A DNA stretch of 64,000 bases, taken from the NCBI GenBank assembly GCA_019752335.1, contig JAIEMJ010000004.1, positions 223,448 to 287,447 on the forward strand, written 5' to 3'. Shown here in pieces: positions 8,935 through 18,289 of this stretch. The notes beneath the pieces are model-generated. The model made no database searches. It had not been told where the DNA came from and saw only the letters and a program-made list of their open reading frames with translations. Every line of letters begins with the position of its first letter. Position 1 is the first letter of the stretch. This DNA comes from Bryobacteraceae bacterium. Lineage in GTDB: Bacteria; Acidobacteriota; Terriglobia; Bryobacterales; Bryobacteraceae. The position numbers and the translations under genes were made by a program.

Positions 8935-9268
8935 GGGAAACGTCAAGACCGAGATACCGCCCGGCACCCTGCACATGCTGATCCTGAAGTCGCTGGTCCG
9001 GTTGGGCGACATGCATGGCTATGGCATCGCCCAGCATATCCAGCAGACTTCGGACGAAGTCTTGCAGGTGGAAGAAGGTTCCCTCTATCCGGCCTTACAG
9101 CGCATGCTGATTAAGGGTTGGGTGGCGGCCGAGTGGAAGCAGTCGGAGAACAACCGGCGAGCGCGCTTCTATCAACTCACGCCCGAAGGCCGCAAGCAAT
9201 TGGCCCGGGAGTTGCGCAACTATCAGCAGGTAAGCGGCGCGATCGCCAAAGTGATTGAGGCCGTATGA
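8933..9268 (+). CDS. PadR-family transcriptional regulator
   Basis: 111 residues of PadR winged-helix fold. PPGTLHMLILKSL begins the N-terminal helix, GDMHGYGIAQHIQQ is the recognition region, and EGSLYPALQRM and RARFYQLTPEGRKQL form the wing and C-terminal dimer helix. The ATG at 8933 is used because it begins the conserved domain and sits in the dyad operator. The gene overlaps the following permease by 4 bp (ATGA), the standard acidobacterial arrangement, and probably represses it. The inducer is unknown. Confidence 0.93.
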   Translation: MGNVKTEIPPGTLHMLILKSLVRLGDMHGYGIAQHIQQTSDEVLQVEEGSLYPALQRMLIKGWVAAEWKQSENNRRARFYQLTPEGRKQLARELRNYQQVSGAIAKVIEAV

Positions 9269-11985
9269 AGTCTCTCCTGCGCCGTCTGCAATACCTTTTC
9301 GCCCGCCGCCAGAGGGAGAGCGAACTCGACGAAGAGATTCGCGACCATTTGGCCCGCAAGGCCGCTGACCTCGGTGACACCGGCGCCGCCCGCCGGCAAT
9401 TTGGCAACGTGACGCTCGTGCAAGAGGAGAGCCGGGCGCAATGGAGCTTCCCCTTGCTGGAGCAACTGGCGCAGGACGTGCGCTACGCCGTGCGCGATAT
9501 GGCGGCTCACCGCATGTTTACCGCCGTGGCTGTGCTCTCGCTCGCGTTGGGTATCGGCGCCAACACGGCCATCTACAGTTTCATGGATGCGGTGATGCTG
9601 CGCGCGCTGCCGGTGTCGCAGCCGGAGCAACTGGTGATTCTGAACTGGCGCGCCAAGGACAACCCGCGCGTCGTCGCCAGCCATTGGGGAGAGATCTATG
9701 ACCATGACGCCGGCGGCGTCATCAGTCCGAATTTCCCTTACCCCGCCTATGAGCTGCTGCGGAACAACCAGGTCTTCTCCTCGCTCTTCGGCCACATGAA
9801 TGCTGGTTCGCTGAACGTGGTGGCGGAAGGGCAAGCGGAGATCGCGCGCGGCCAGTATGTGACGGGCGATCTGTTTACCGGCCTGGGTGTGCCCCCCGCC
9901 CTCGGGCGCCTGATCGGACGCACCGATGACCAGCGCGGCGCGCCGCCGGTGGCGGTGCTGACGTATGACTATTGGAAGTCGCGCTTCGGGGCGAATCCGG
10001 CGGTGGTGGGCCAGACGGTGCGCATTGACTCGACGGCGTTTACCGTCATCGGCGTCGCGGCGCCGAACTTCTACGGGGTGAACTCTAGCGTCAAGCCGCA
10101 ACTCTTTCTACCCATCGTCAGCATTGAGCAAATTGGTTGGCAGAATAGCAAGCAAGGCCTGCTGGCGAACCGCACCTTCTATTGGATCGAACTGATGGCC
10201 CGGCTGCGGCCCGGGGTGACCCTGGAGACGGCGCAGGCTCATCTTGCTGGTCCCTTCCACAACTTTGTCTACAACACGGCGGTCACCGAATTGGAACGGT
10301 CCAACATCCCCGCGCTTTCCTTACAAGAAGGAGGCTCCGGCGTGGATGCCATGCGGCGCGAGTACGCGAAGCCGCTGTGGGTGTTGATGGCGATGGTCGG
10401 CTTGATTCTGCTGATCGCCTGCGCCAATCTGGCCAACCTGTTGCTGGCCCGGGCGGCGGGCCGGCGGCGGGAAATGGCCGTCCGGCTCAGCCTCGGCGCG
10501 GGCCGCTTCCGCGTGATCCGGCAGTTGCTCACCGAGAGTTTGCTGCTCGCCATCGCCGGCGCGGTGGCCGGCCTGGGCGTCGCCGCCTTGGCGATTCGCG
10601 CGATCCTGGCCCTGCTGGCCAACGGCGACGAAGCCTTTCCGGCCGTCGTCGGCCTGGACTGGCGCGTCCTCACCTTCACGCTGCTGATGGCTATCGCCGC
10701 CAGCCTGCTCTTCGGGCTCGTGCCCGCCATCCAGTCCACGCGTCTTGATCTCACGCCCGCCCTCAAAGAGACCCGCGCCGGTGCGCCGCGACGGCGGAAC
10801 TGGTTCTCGCTCAGCCAGGCGCTGGTCGTCTCGCAGATCGCCATCGCCCTGTTGCTAGTCGTGGCGGCGAGCCTCTTCGTCCGGTCGCTGTCGAACCTCT
10901 ACGCCGTACAACTCGGCTTCAATGCCGAACGTTTGCTCACCTTCAGTGTGAATGCCGCCAAGGCCGGCTACGAAGGCCCCGCACGGACGCGCTTCTTCGC
11001 TGATCTCGAAAGCCGCTTGGCCGCCGTGCCCGGCGTGCGCGCGACGACCTCGAGTGATATGCCAATCGTCGGCGGCTGGATGAGTAGCACCGTCATCAGA
11101 CTTCCCGGTGCGCCTCCGCCTCGCGAAGGCCAACCCCGCACCGGATCGCCTTACGCGCAAGTGGGGCCCACCTTCTTTGAGACCATGGAGATCCCCATCC
11201 TGCAGGGCCGTGCGCTGGACGAGCGCGATACCGAAGGTGCGCGGAAGGTCGCCGTCGTCAACCAGGTCTTCGCCCAGAAGTTCTTCCCCGGGCAGAATCC
11301 CGTGGGACAGCATTTCTCCTTCGGCGGAGCCAAACCGGTGGAGATCGAGATCGTCGGCGTGGCGCGCAATGCGCGCTACAACTCGCTCAAGCGGGAGATC
11401 CCCACGGTGATGTACTTGCCCTGGAAGCAGACTTCGCAGCCGTTGCCGCAGATGTTCTTCGATCTGCGTGCCGCCGGTGATCCGCTGGCGCTGGCCAGCG
11501 CCGTGCGCGAAGTGGTGCGGCAGGCGAACCCGCTGGTGCCCGTCGCCGGGCTCACCACGCAGACTCGGCGCATGGACCAGACCATCCGCCAGGAGCGCAC
11601 CTTCGCGCAACTCAGCACCTGGTTTGGCGCGCTCGCCTTGTTGATGGCTTCGATTGGTCTCTACGGTACGCTGGCCTACGGCGTAGCCCGGCGCACCAGT
11701 GAGATCGGGATCCGCATGGCGCTGGGTGCGCGGCAAGGACGTATCGTTTGGATGGTGTTGCGCGACGTCCTGGTGCTGGCCGGCGTGGGCTTAGCGATCG
11801 GCCTGGCCGCCGCCTATCAGGCGGCGGCGCTCTTGGAGAGCTTTCTCTTTGGCCTGAAGCCGCATGACCCGTTCGCCATTCTCGTCTCCGCAGCGGTGCT
11901 GTTGGGCTGCGCCTTGCTGGCCGGCTTCTTGCCCGCGCGTCGCGCGGCTCGGGTAGATCCCCTAGTGGCTTTGCGGCATGACTAG
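9265..11985 (+). CDS. ADOP-type duplicated ABC transporter permease (MacB/FtsX)
   Basis: 906 residues. A short cytoplasmic N-terminal helical prefix (FARRQRESELDEEIRDHL) is typical of acidobacterial duplicated orphan permeases. It is followed by a membrane helix (MFTAVAVLSLALGIGANTAI), a MacB periplasmic core domain, a three-helix FtsX domain (~370-490), and a second MacB-core plus FtsX unit (~520-906). The terminal membrane region carries TSEIGIRMALGARQG, the conserved FtsX turn. No ATPase subunit is adjacent, hence the orphan label. Members are thought to work as mechanotransmission-type exporters or signalling proteins in the inner membrane. It is co-transcribed with padR. The substrate is unknown. 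Confidence 0.93.
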   Translation: MKSLLRRLQYLFARRQRESELDEEIRDHLARKAADLGDTGAARRQFGNVTLVQEESRAQWSFPLLEQLAQDVRYAVRDMAAHRMFTAVAVLSLALGIGANTAIYSFMDAVMLRALPVSQPEQLVILNWRAKDNPRVVASHWGEIYDHDAGGVISPNFPYPAYELLRNNQVFSSLFGHMNAGSLNVVAEGQAEIARGQYVTGDLFTGLGVPPALGRLIGRTDDQRGAPPVAVLTYDYWKSRFGANPAVVGQTVRIDSTAFTVIGVAAPNFYGVNSSVKPQLFLPIVSIEQIGWQNSKQGLLANRTFYWIELMARLRPGVTLETAQAHLAGPFHNFVYNTAVTELERSNIPALSLQEGGSGVDAMRREYAKPLWVLMAMVGLILLIACANLANLLLARAAGRRREMAVRLSLGAGRFRVIRQLLTESLLLAIAGAVAGLGVAALAIRAILALLANGDEAFPAVVGLDWRVLTFTLLMAIAASLLFGLVPAIQSTRLDLTPALKETRAGAPRRRNWFSLSQALVVSQIAIALLLVVAASLFVRSLSNLYAVQLGFNAERLLTFSVNAAKAGYEGPARTRFFADLESRLAAVPGVRATTSSDMPIVGGWMSSTVIRLPGAPPPREGQPRTGSPYAQVGPTFFETMEIPILQGRALDERDTEGARKVAVVNQVFAQKFFPGQNPVGQHFSFGGAKPVEIEIVGVARNARYNSLKREIPTVMYLPWKQTSQPLPQMFFDLRAAGDPLALASAVREVVRQANPLVPVAGLTTQTRRMDQTIRQERTFAQLSTWFGALALLMASIGLYGTLAYGVARRTSEIGIRMALGARQGRIVWMVLRDVLVLAGVGLAIGLAAAYQAAALLESFLFGLKPHDPFAILVSAAVLLGCALLAGFLPARRAARVDPLVALRHD

Positions 11986-11999
11986 GCTAGACTTTGGGC

Positions 12000-13334
12000 A
12001 TGCGCCTAACTCTAGCTTTATGCGCCCTATCTCTACTTGCCCAGGGGCCGCCGGTTTTTGCTCCTGAGGATACGGAAGGCTTGAAAAGTAGTCCGAACCC
12101 GGTGATTCGCCACGCCTGGAAGCGGAAGGTCTTTTGGAAAGGCTCCACTGCGCCGGCTGGTGCATTTCGAGGAAAAATTCCGCCATACACTCCGGCCGAA
12201 AGCGCTCAGATGTCGAAGACCCTGGACGCACTGCAGGCGCTCTTCCAGGCCACGCCGACCGGGTCCACCGCCGAGGGTTTTTGGGTGAACGCGCCGCGGC
12301 GGCTCGGTTATCAGGACCCGGTGGCCGTGCCCACCACCCTGCCTCCCGCGAAGCTCCCGTTGCCGTACGAGATCGGGATGTTCCCGTTTTATCACGAAGA
12401 TTTGCAACAGAACGGCCGCTGGCTTTTGAGCCGCACCGGGGAAACCGAGTCAGTCTATTTCTACTTCAACCAACTGCCGGTGCAACTAGCCAAGGATCTG
12501 GTGGCGGAAGAGCCACGTGGCGCGGGCGAGCCACCCACGCAGTTCTATCTACGGCCGCGCATCACGGGCCGGTATCAGGGTCTGCCCCTCTACGAAGAAG
12601 AGGTGCTGGTGGTGGCGCGCGCCAACCGCGACCCCTGGGCTCCCGTCGCGCTCAGCCGGGTGATGAAGGCCACGCTGCCTTTATACGAAAAGGACCGGCA
12701 AACCGCGGAAGCGCGCTTGGCTGGCTTGAAAAAGAAGAATGACGAGATTCAATCGCCCGCCTGGGAGAAAGATTGGCGCGACCAGTTCGAGAAGAACAAC
12801 GCCCACGTGCGCACCTCAAACCGGCCCGAGAATTTCGCGACTCGCTTCAAGGCGATGGAGCGCGAGATCGTCTATCTGCGCCAGCAGGCGGCCGCCGAAG
12901 CGAACCCGAAGCGGGATGCCAGCGGCAGTTGGTACTGGAATCCGATTGACGCCCACGCCGCCTTCACGCGACGCCAGGCTTCGCTCACTCCGGCGGAGGC
13001 CGCGGGCCCGGCTTGTTTCGTTGCGTTGAAGACCAGCGCGGAAGGCAACGGGCGCTATACGATGCGTGGCGACGTACTGCCGGCGGGCGCGTCGCCGGAT
13101 TGCCGCGAGGTGGTGCTCACCAACTACAACTACTTCGATCTAAGCCTGCCGCGAACCACGCCGCAACTGCTCACCGTGCGCGACTTTGGCCGCTGTGCCA
13201 AGCTCGACGCCGCCGGCCAGATCGTCTCCTTGCCCGTCACCCGCTTCGACGCTCCTCCCCAGGGCTGCTACCGGCACGCGCTGATGTGGCGGGAACTGGA
13301 CTGGAAGCGCTTCGCCGCGCTGGTAGTCCCGTAG
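12000..13334 (+). CDS. Secreted protein of unknown function
   Basis: 444 residues beginning with a signal peptide (MRLTLALCALSLLAQGPPVF). The mature part is hydrophilic and has no recognised domain. The region around 235-300 (KKKNDEIQSPAWEKDWRDQF, then MEREIVYLRQQAAAE) is helical and charged, perhaps a coiled coil. Four cysteines in the last 115 residues (CFVALK, DCREVV, GRCAKL, GCYRHA) could form periplasmic disulfides. ATG 12000 is preferred over a TTG two codons earlier. It follows the permease by 14 bp and may belong to the same transcript. Confidence 0.7.
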   Translation: MRLTLALCALSLLAQGPPVFAPEDTEGLKSSPNPVIRHAWKRKVFWKGSTAPAGAFRGKIPPYTPAESAQMSKTLDALQALFQATPTGSTAEGFWVNAPRRLGYQDPVAVPTTLPPAKLPLPYEIGMFPFYHEDLQQNGRWLLSRTGETESVYFYFNQLPVQLAKDLVAEEPRGAGEPPTQFYLRPRITGRYQGLPLYEEEVLVVARANRDPWAPVALSRVMKATLPLYEKDRQTAEARLAGLKKKNDEIQSPAWEKDWRDQFEKNNAHVRTSNRPENFATRFKAMEREIVYLRQQAAAEANPKRDASGSWYWNPIDAHAAFTRRQASLTPAEAAGPACFVALKTSAEGNGRYTMRGDVLPAGASPDCREVVLTNYNYFDLSLPRTTPQLLTVRDFGRCAKLDAAGQIVSLPVTRFDAPPQGCYRHALMWRELDWKRFAALVVP

Positions 13335-13408
13335 CGTCCTTTTCGCTCGACAGCCCATCGCGTGAAGTGAGAAGCTCAGCAAAAATGGGTCCCGATGCCG
13401 TTTCCGAC

Positions 13409-13584
13409 CCCTAACGAACCCCGACCGTGAGGGAGGGGATTGCTCTGCGCGCACCGCGCGCGGTTGATCGCGTTTTTCCCGAAAAAAACCGCAAAATCGG
13501 CTTTCTCGTGAGTCTGCTGGCAGTTCGGCGAAGGTACGAGGCTGACGGAGCAATCCCCTCCCTTACGGTCGGGGTTCGTTAGGG
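13409..13584. repeat. MITE-like element with 37-bp terminal inverted repeats
   Basis: Left arm 13409-13445 (begins CCCTAACGAACCCCG) and right arm 13548-13584 are inverted copies with a single mismatch, enclosing 102 bp that contain a CG-alternating stretch and an A-rich stretch. The total length of 176 bp, the absence of a credible gene and the near-perfect ends fit a miniature inverted-repeat element or a large folded intergenic repeat. No clear target-site duplication borders it. The flanks 13335-13408 and 13585-13715 hold no recognisable gene; the 12-mer AGCCCATCGCGT at 13352 recurs at 25895. Confidence 0.7.
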
Positions 13585-13715
13585 ATGCCTATTTTTTCTG
13601 AACCTCTGAGCGATGGGGTGCACGAATTGTGTCGCTTTTGTTGGGTTTCTCGCGTTTGGCGGCCAGGGTGCCGGACGGCCGGACGTTTCTCCCATTGCGG
13701 AGTTGCGGCAGGATA

Positions 13716-15256
13716 TCAGTTACGGGTGGAGGGGGTTTCCGCGCCTACCGTGAGGTTGAAGGTGGTGACGAAGGATCCAGCTTTGGCGGTTACGGTGTAA
13801 ACGCCGGGCGAGGCGCCCGCGACCGCGATTGCCTCGGCGCGTCCCCAGACGTCGGCCAAGACGAGGGCGGGCGTCAGCTTCAGATCACCGCTAGCGGTGA
13901 ACGACACCGGTGTGCCTCCGGTACGGTCGCCCGAAAGTTGGACCAATAACGGCCGCGGGAATTCATAACCTCTCGGCGCCCATTGCGCGTCGCCGTCCAA
14001 CCTAGATAGCCCCCGCAGCACCGGCGGAGCGGACGGAACGGGCGGCGGCGGGGGCGGGGGCGGCGGCGGACCGCCACCTACGCTGAATTGGGCGCCCCTC
14101 ACGGAGACGGAGACCCTTTGATCGCTTACCAAACGGACGCGCGTGGAGACGATGCCGTCGCTTTGGATGATGGTGCCCGGGTTCGCCGGGTCGGGATACG
14201 AACCAGCACCGGAGACAGAAACCGTATCCGACAGCACCGCCTGATCAGCCGGTGCCTGCCACGTTACGAGCGCGCCGTTCACCGGCTTTCCGGTGCGATC
14301 CAAGGCGATTCCGACCAGGGGCAACGGCAGGAGTTGACCCGCGGTACCCGGCTGCCCGTTACCACTGACGGCTTGAACTCGATCAACCTGGCCGGGCGTC
14401 ACCGTGAGCGTCAGTTCCTCGACAAAATTGGCCGCCGATATAGACGCGCACGCTACCACTGCCGGCTACGCTGCCGAGCCTTACCTGGCAACTAAAGAAG
14501 CTAGGTCCTAACATTCCGTTGAGGGATGTTCCGGTGCAACTGGCGGTGACGGGCCCAACCGGGCGTAGCTCGATGTTCACTTGATCGAGCGCGGGAAACG
14601 CGTTGCCGGTGGGGCCGGCGAGCCGGTACTGCAGGCCACGGACCAGATCTTGCCCAACCTCACCGGAATCCAGGATGGCGCCCGCGGGGTAAACGCGGGA
14701 CAGGCCGGGAAAAAAGCCGGTGCCGAAAGGCGGCGCGGGGGTCAAAATGGCGGTAAATCGCACCGGATTGTCGAAGGGAGTGCTGGCGGTGATCGTGGCC
14801 AGCCGGGGTGCTTCATCCAGATCCAACCGAGGCGCCGCAAAAGTGTTGCTGGTCAAAACTGATGGCGACGCTGTTGCCGGGCTGGGCGAGAGGAATTCTG
14901 GCCATAATCTGGTCATTCTGCGTATTGATCACTCGAACGCTCGGATCGGACGAAGATACAACCAGCAGTCGCTTGCCATCCGGGGTGAGCGCCGCGCCGG
15001 TTATCGCTTCGGGTAGATCCAGGCTGCGCCGCACCGTACCGTCTTGGGCCAGATCCCCCAGCACCGTGATGAAGGCGCCGAAAGCGTCTGGCCCGACGCT
15101 TGGCTTGCCGAGGAGGCGCCAACTGTCTGCATCGAGGATCGTCGCCTGGCGATTGCGCGGGTCCACCGCGGTGCCCGCGGGCAGAATGATTACGCTGCGT
15201 GTCTGGCCGTTGGCGGCGAAGGCCAGCAGAATTGCGAGGAGGATCTTCTTAGCCAA
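13716..15256 (-). pseudogene. Secreted beta-propeller/Ig-like protein broken by two frameshifts
   Basis: Three overlapping minus-strand frames read as one protein of about 510 residues. The first (from 15256, TTG start) has a signal peptide and propeller-like repeats (LTPDGKRLLVVSSSDPSVRV). The second picks up near 14850 (TFAAPRLDLDEAPRLATITA), and the third near 14430 (NFVEELTLTVTPGQV) continues into Ig-like modules split by a run of ten prolines. This layout is typical of large acidobacterial secreted proteins with C-terminal Ig/TIG-like domains. Both breaks fall next to runs of four A/T, so they could be true decay, slippage or sequencing indels. The start overlaps the stop of the upstream glycosyltransferase, suggesting the two were co-expressed. 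Confidence 0.72.
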
Positions 15257-16406
15257 TTGGTGCAGCCACCCGTAGAACCTGCAGCGTATGGTTCAGCGAG
15301 AAGCGCTGCTCATAGAGGCTACGGCCACGCGCGCCGAGCGCCTGTAGCTGCTCCGGATGCGCCAACAGCGGATCGACGACGGCTTCGAGCGCTGCCGGAT
15401 CATCGGCCAACGCGACCGCCTGGGCGTCCCGCCAGATAGATTCGCTGGCGCTCCCCGTATTCGACACCACGGGGACCCCCAAGGCCAAGCCGGCCATAAT
15501 CGAGCCCCGGCGCGTGCTGGCGCCATCCGGGAAAGGCTGCACCATCAGATCGCACGCCGAAAGATGCCTCGCGACGTCGCTCGATTCCATGCGGCCCGTC
15601 GCGGTAAGGTTCGGCGTGGGACCCAGCCGCAGGGCGAACTCGCGGCTACCGTCGCCCACCAGCAGAATTTGGCGGTCCGGGTGTTCTTGCAAACTTCGGC
15701 GGACGAAGGGCTCCACCAGGTCGAGTACTTCGCTCGAAAACGTCCCGAAATGTCCGACCACGGAACGCGCGTGGCCGTTCAACAAAGCCGCCCGCGTTTC
15801 GGCGCGCGCGGCCAAGTCCACCACCGTGGCTACGTTGCTCGGAATCGGCAGGTATTCGACCGGTTGGCTGGCCGGAATGTGTTGCCGGATGTGCGGCTCC
15901 CAGGCGCTCATGGCCACAAAGATGCGGGAGGAGGCGCGGGCGGTCCAGCCGAGCATACGATCCGTGGCGAAGGAGAGCCCTTTCAGCGCCAGTCCGGCGC
16001 CAGGCGGCGCGAGGATCTTCGCCTCGTGAAACATGGTCCAAACGGGAGGTGCTCCGGCGGCGGCGCGCCGCTGGAGCCAGCGCGTGAAACTGAGGGGCAA
16101 TCCCTTAAAGCGGCTGCGCTTGCGGGGGCCAAGCGCCTGGGGCACGTACTGCACCACGAGCTGATGGGGTCCCTTGACGGTCCGCAGGAATTGGTCCAGA
16201 TCGACGAGGCCGCGTTGGCCAAAATGGTTCTTGAGTGTGACAAGCTCTACGCCGGGCGTCACCGGCAAGGCGCTCATCGGCAAGGGTCCAGTGATCACGG
16301 TAACGCGATCACCCGTCCGTGCGAGTTCGCGGGCCAGCACCGCGGTGTAGTCTGCCAGGCCTCCAGCGTCGGGAGGATAAGCGCCGGTGATGAGGATCCA
16401 ATGCAC
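15249..16406 (-). CDS. GT4-family glycosyltransferase
   Basis: About 385 residues with two Rossmann halves of the GT-B fold. The N-terminal ITGAYPPDAGGLADYTAVLA is the glycine-rich acceptor-side loop of GT4 enzymes. The C-terminal half has VVGHFGTFSSE, QILLVGDGSRE and the nucleotide-sugar-binding segment DLMVQPFPDGASTRRGSIM, followed by GVPVVSNTG. The final helix LYEQRFS is also typical. GTG 16406 starts exactly at the conserved first strand; a TTG at 16436 is an alternative ten codons upstream. It probably transfers a sugar in surface polysaccharide synthesis. Donor and acceptor are unknown. Confidence 0.85.
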   Translation of the reverse strand: MHWILITGAYPPDAGGLADYTAVLARELARTGDRVTVITGPLPMSALPVTPGVELVTLKNHFGQRGLVDLDQFLRTVKGPHQLVVQYVPQALGPRKRSRFKGLPLSFTRWLQRRAAAGAPPVWTMFHEAKILAPPGAGLALKGLSFATDRMLGWTARASSRIFVAMSAWEPHIRQHIPASQPVEYLPIPSNVATVVDLAARAETRAALLNGHARSVVGHFGTFSSEVLDLVEPFVRRSLQEHPDRQILLVGDGSREFALRLGPTPNLTATGRMESSDVARHLSACDLMVQPFPDGASTRRGSIMAGLALGVPVVSNTGSASESIWRDAQAVALADDPAALEAVVDPLLAHPEQLQALGARGRSLYEQRFSLNHTLQVLRVAAPIG

Positions 16407-16479
16407 TGACTCTAGTAAAGCCTCTTTAGCGGGCAAAATCTCTAGGCTGAAAGGTCAGGTTTTCCCTAGTACGGCCGGA

Positions 16480-16782
16480 CTAAGGCTTGGTCGCCTCCTT
16501 CGCCTTGTGGGCGGCGTCCTCCACCTTCGTGGCGGCCTTATGCGCGGCGTCGCGCGCCGCTTCCTTAACGGCGGCGCCGGTTTGTTTCGCCTTGTCCTTG
16601 GCCTCTTCGATGGCCTCCTTGCCCTTCTGCTTGGCTTCGTCGACGGCCTTTTCGCCCGCGGCCTTCGCCTTGGCTGCCGCCTCCTGGGCCGCGGCTTCGG
16701 CTTTCTCTTTCACTTCGCTGGTGCTGCAACCAGCCAGCGCCAACAGGGCGGCCGTAATAGCGCTCCCAAGAACTCGCTTCAT
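16480..16782 (-). CDS. Small Ala/Lys-rich lipoprotein with LEA-like repeats
   Basis: A 100-residue protein. The signal peptide ends in a lipobox (ALLALAGCSTS) with the lipidated cysteine at residue 19. The mature chain is almost only A, K, E, D and Q in ~11-residue amphipathic periods (KEKAEAAAQEA, KEAIEEAKDKA, KEAARDAAHKA), as in late-embryogenesis-abundant or apolipoprotein-like helices. It is inferred to be a membrane-anchored stress or spacer protein. A clear AAGGGAG Shine-Dalgarno precedes the ATG. It is transcribed away from the adjacent tRNA gene. Confidence 0.82.
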   Translation of the reverse strand: MKRVLGSAITAALLALAGCSTSEVKEKAEAAAQEAAAKAKAAGEKAVDEAKQKGKEAIEEAKDKAKQTGAAVKEAARDAAHKAATKVEDAAHKAKEATKP

Positions 16783-16859
16783 CGGATTCTCCCTTCGGGT
16801 ACCGGCCCGTCTAGCAACGGGCCCGTCTCCGATGGTAAGCTAAAAGAGTCCGGTTCTGT

Positions 16860-16935
16860 GGGCGGCTAGCTCAGTTGGGAGAGCACCACGTTCGCAACGT
16901 GGGGGTCGTGGGTTCGAACCCCATGCCGTCCACCA
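16860..16935 (+). tRNA. tRNA-Ala (anticodon CGC)
   Basis: A complete cloverleaf: acceptor GGGCGGC pairs with GCCGTCC (one G-T pair), D-stem GCTC/GAGC, anticodon stem CCACG/CGTGG with loop TTCGCAA giving anticodon CGC, T-stem GTGGG/CCCAT with loop TTCGAAC. Discriminator A and an encoded CCA end at 16935. It reads GCG alanine codons. Confidence 0.95.
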
Positions 16936-16973
16936 ATCCCACCCTCTACCAGTTACAATCAGGGGACACCGCC

Positions 16974-17543
16974 ATGGTCCTTTCTGACGTCGATATCAAA
17001 CGCTACCTCTCCGAAGGCAAGATCCGCGTAAGCCCCGAACTCCCCCCCGAGCAATTCGGCAGTTGCTCCGTAGACTTCCGCCTCGGCCCCGAATTCAGCG
17101 TCTTCGACCATTCGAAGCACGCCTACATTGACCTGCGCAATCGCACCGCGATTCAAGAACTGATGTCCACGGTGATGGTCGAGCCCGGCGAAGCCTTTAT
17201 CCTTCAGCCGCGCGAATTCGTCTTGGCCATCACCGAAGAGCACCTCGAACTCGACGACGACGTCCTCGGCCGACTCGAAGGCCGCTCCAGCCTCGGGCGC
17301 ATCGGCATCATCGTTCACGGCACCGCCGGGCTCTTCGATCCTGGCTGGCGCGGCAAAGCGACCCTTGAGCTCTCGAACCTGGGACGCATGCCCGTCGCCC
17401 TCTATCCCGGGATGCGCATCTGCTCGATGACCTTCGAGCAACTCTCGACGCCTTCGTCGAACCCCTATCACAAGAAGCCTTCGAACAAATACGCCGGCCA
17501 GCAGTCGCCCATCGCTAGCCGCCTGTCAGGCGAACTGAAGTAG
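16974..17543 (+). CDS. dcd: dCTP deaminase (possibly bifunctional dCTP deaminase/dUTPase)
   Basis: 189 residues, matching the family length. The signature RSSLGR lies at 104-109, the HGTAGLFDPGW loop at 115-125, and the catalytic glutamate is Glu132 in TLELSN. The enzyme deaminates dCTP to dUTP for dTMP synthesis. The loop reads TAG rather than the TAH of E. coli-type monofunctional enzymes and looks closer to the bifunctional forms that also hydrolyse dUTP to dUMP; this is an inference from one motif. ATG 16974 has AGGGGA upstream and begins the conserved MVLSDVDI. The gene is 38 bp after tRNA-Ala and overlaps the convergent truA by 29 bp. Confidence 0.93.
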   Translation: MVLSDVDIKRYLSEGKIRVSPELPPEQFGSCSVDFRLGPEFSVFDHSKHAYIDLRNRTAIQELMSTVMVEPGEAFILQPREFVLAITEEHLELDDDVLGRLEGRSSLGRIGIIVHGTAGLFDPGWRGKATLELSNLGRMPVALYPGMRICSMTFEQLSTPSSNPYHKKPSNKYAGQQSPIASRLSGELK

Positions 17544-18285
17544 GGTACTCGACGCTCACCAGGAAGAGTCCGCTGCCCGGCGCGGTGGCGCCGCCGAGCG
17601 AACGGTCGCGCGCCGAGAGCAGACGCGGAATATCGGCAGGCACGTGGTTGCCTTTGCCCACCTCCAGCAAAGTCCCCACCAGATTGCGCACCATGTGCTT
17701 CAGAAAGCCGCTACCGCGGACCCGGTAAATCAGGCGCCCTGGCTCCCGAAAGGCCTCACTGCTGAAGATCGTCCGGACCTTGCTGTAGTCGAGTTCATCC
17801 CGCGCGTCGGCGGCGGCGAAGGTGCTAAAGTCATGCTCGCCGGCGAAGTAGGGCGCCGCGGCGAGGAACGCCGCCTCGTCGAGCGGATAGGGAAAATGGT
17901 GTACGAAACGCCGCTCAAAGGGCGAGCAGATTTCGCCGCGCGCGATCCGGTACTCATACGTCTTGGCCACCGCATCGAAGCGCGGCTGGAAGTTGGCTTC
18001 CGCCTCGCTTACCGACAGCACGCGGATTGCCTCCGGCAGAAAGCGATTCAGCGCCTTCTGCAGATTCGCCAGCGGCAGCGGATTCGCCATCGTACACGCC
18101 GCTACCTGGCCCATCGCATGCACACCGGCGTCGGTCCGGCCGGAACCATGCAGGATCACCGGCCCGCCTTCTAGCTCCGAGAGAATCTCCTGAAGAGTGC
18201 CTTGAATGGTCACCTGTCCCGGCTGCACCTGCCAGCCATGGAAGTCCGTGCCGTCGTAGGCCAGGGTGAAGCGAATGCGCCGCAC
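17515..18285 (-). CDS. truA: tRNA pseudouridine synthase A
   Basis: 256 residues, normal for TruA, which converts U38-U40 of the tRNA anticodon arm to pseudouridine. The catalytic aspartate is Asp52 in GSGRTDAGVHA. FHGWQVQPG near the N-terminus and GSGFLKHMVRNLVGTLLEVG near the C-terminus are family signatures. The start is GTG, 4 bp after the pyrE stop, so pyrE and truA form an operon. The last 29 bp overlap dcd on the other strand. Confidence 0.95.
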   Translation of the reverse strand: MRRIRFTLAYDGTDFHGWQVQPGQVTIQGTLQEILSELEGGPVILHGSGRTDAGVHAMGQVAACTMANPLPLANLQKALNRFLPEAIRVLSVSEAEANFQPRFDAVAKTYEYRIARGEICSPFERRFVHHFPYPLDEAAFLAAAPYFAGEHDFSTFAAADARDELDYSKVRTIFSSEAFREPGRLIYRVRGSGFLKHMVRNLVGTLLEVGKGNHVPADIPRLLSARDRSLGGATAPGSGLFLVSVEYPTSVRLTGG

Positions 18286-18289
18286 GGGT

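Noticed and set aside
16860..17543. tRNA-Ala as an integration site
   Set aside because: No integrase, direct repeat of the tRNA 3' end or foreign-looking genes follow; dcd lies 38 bp downstream.
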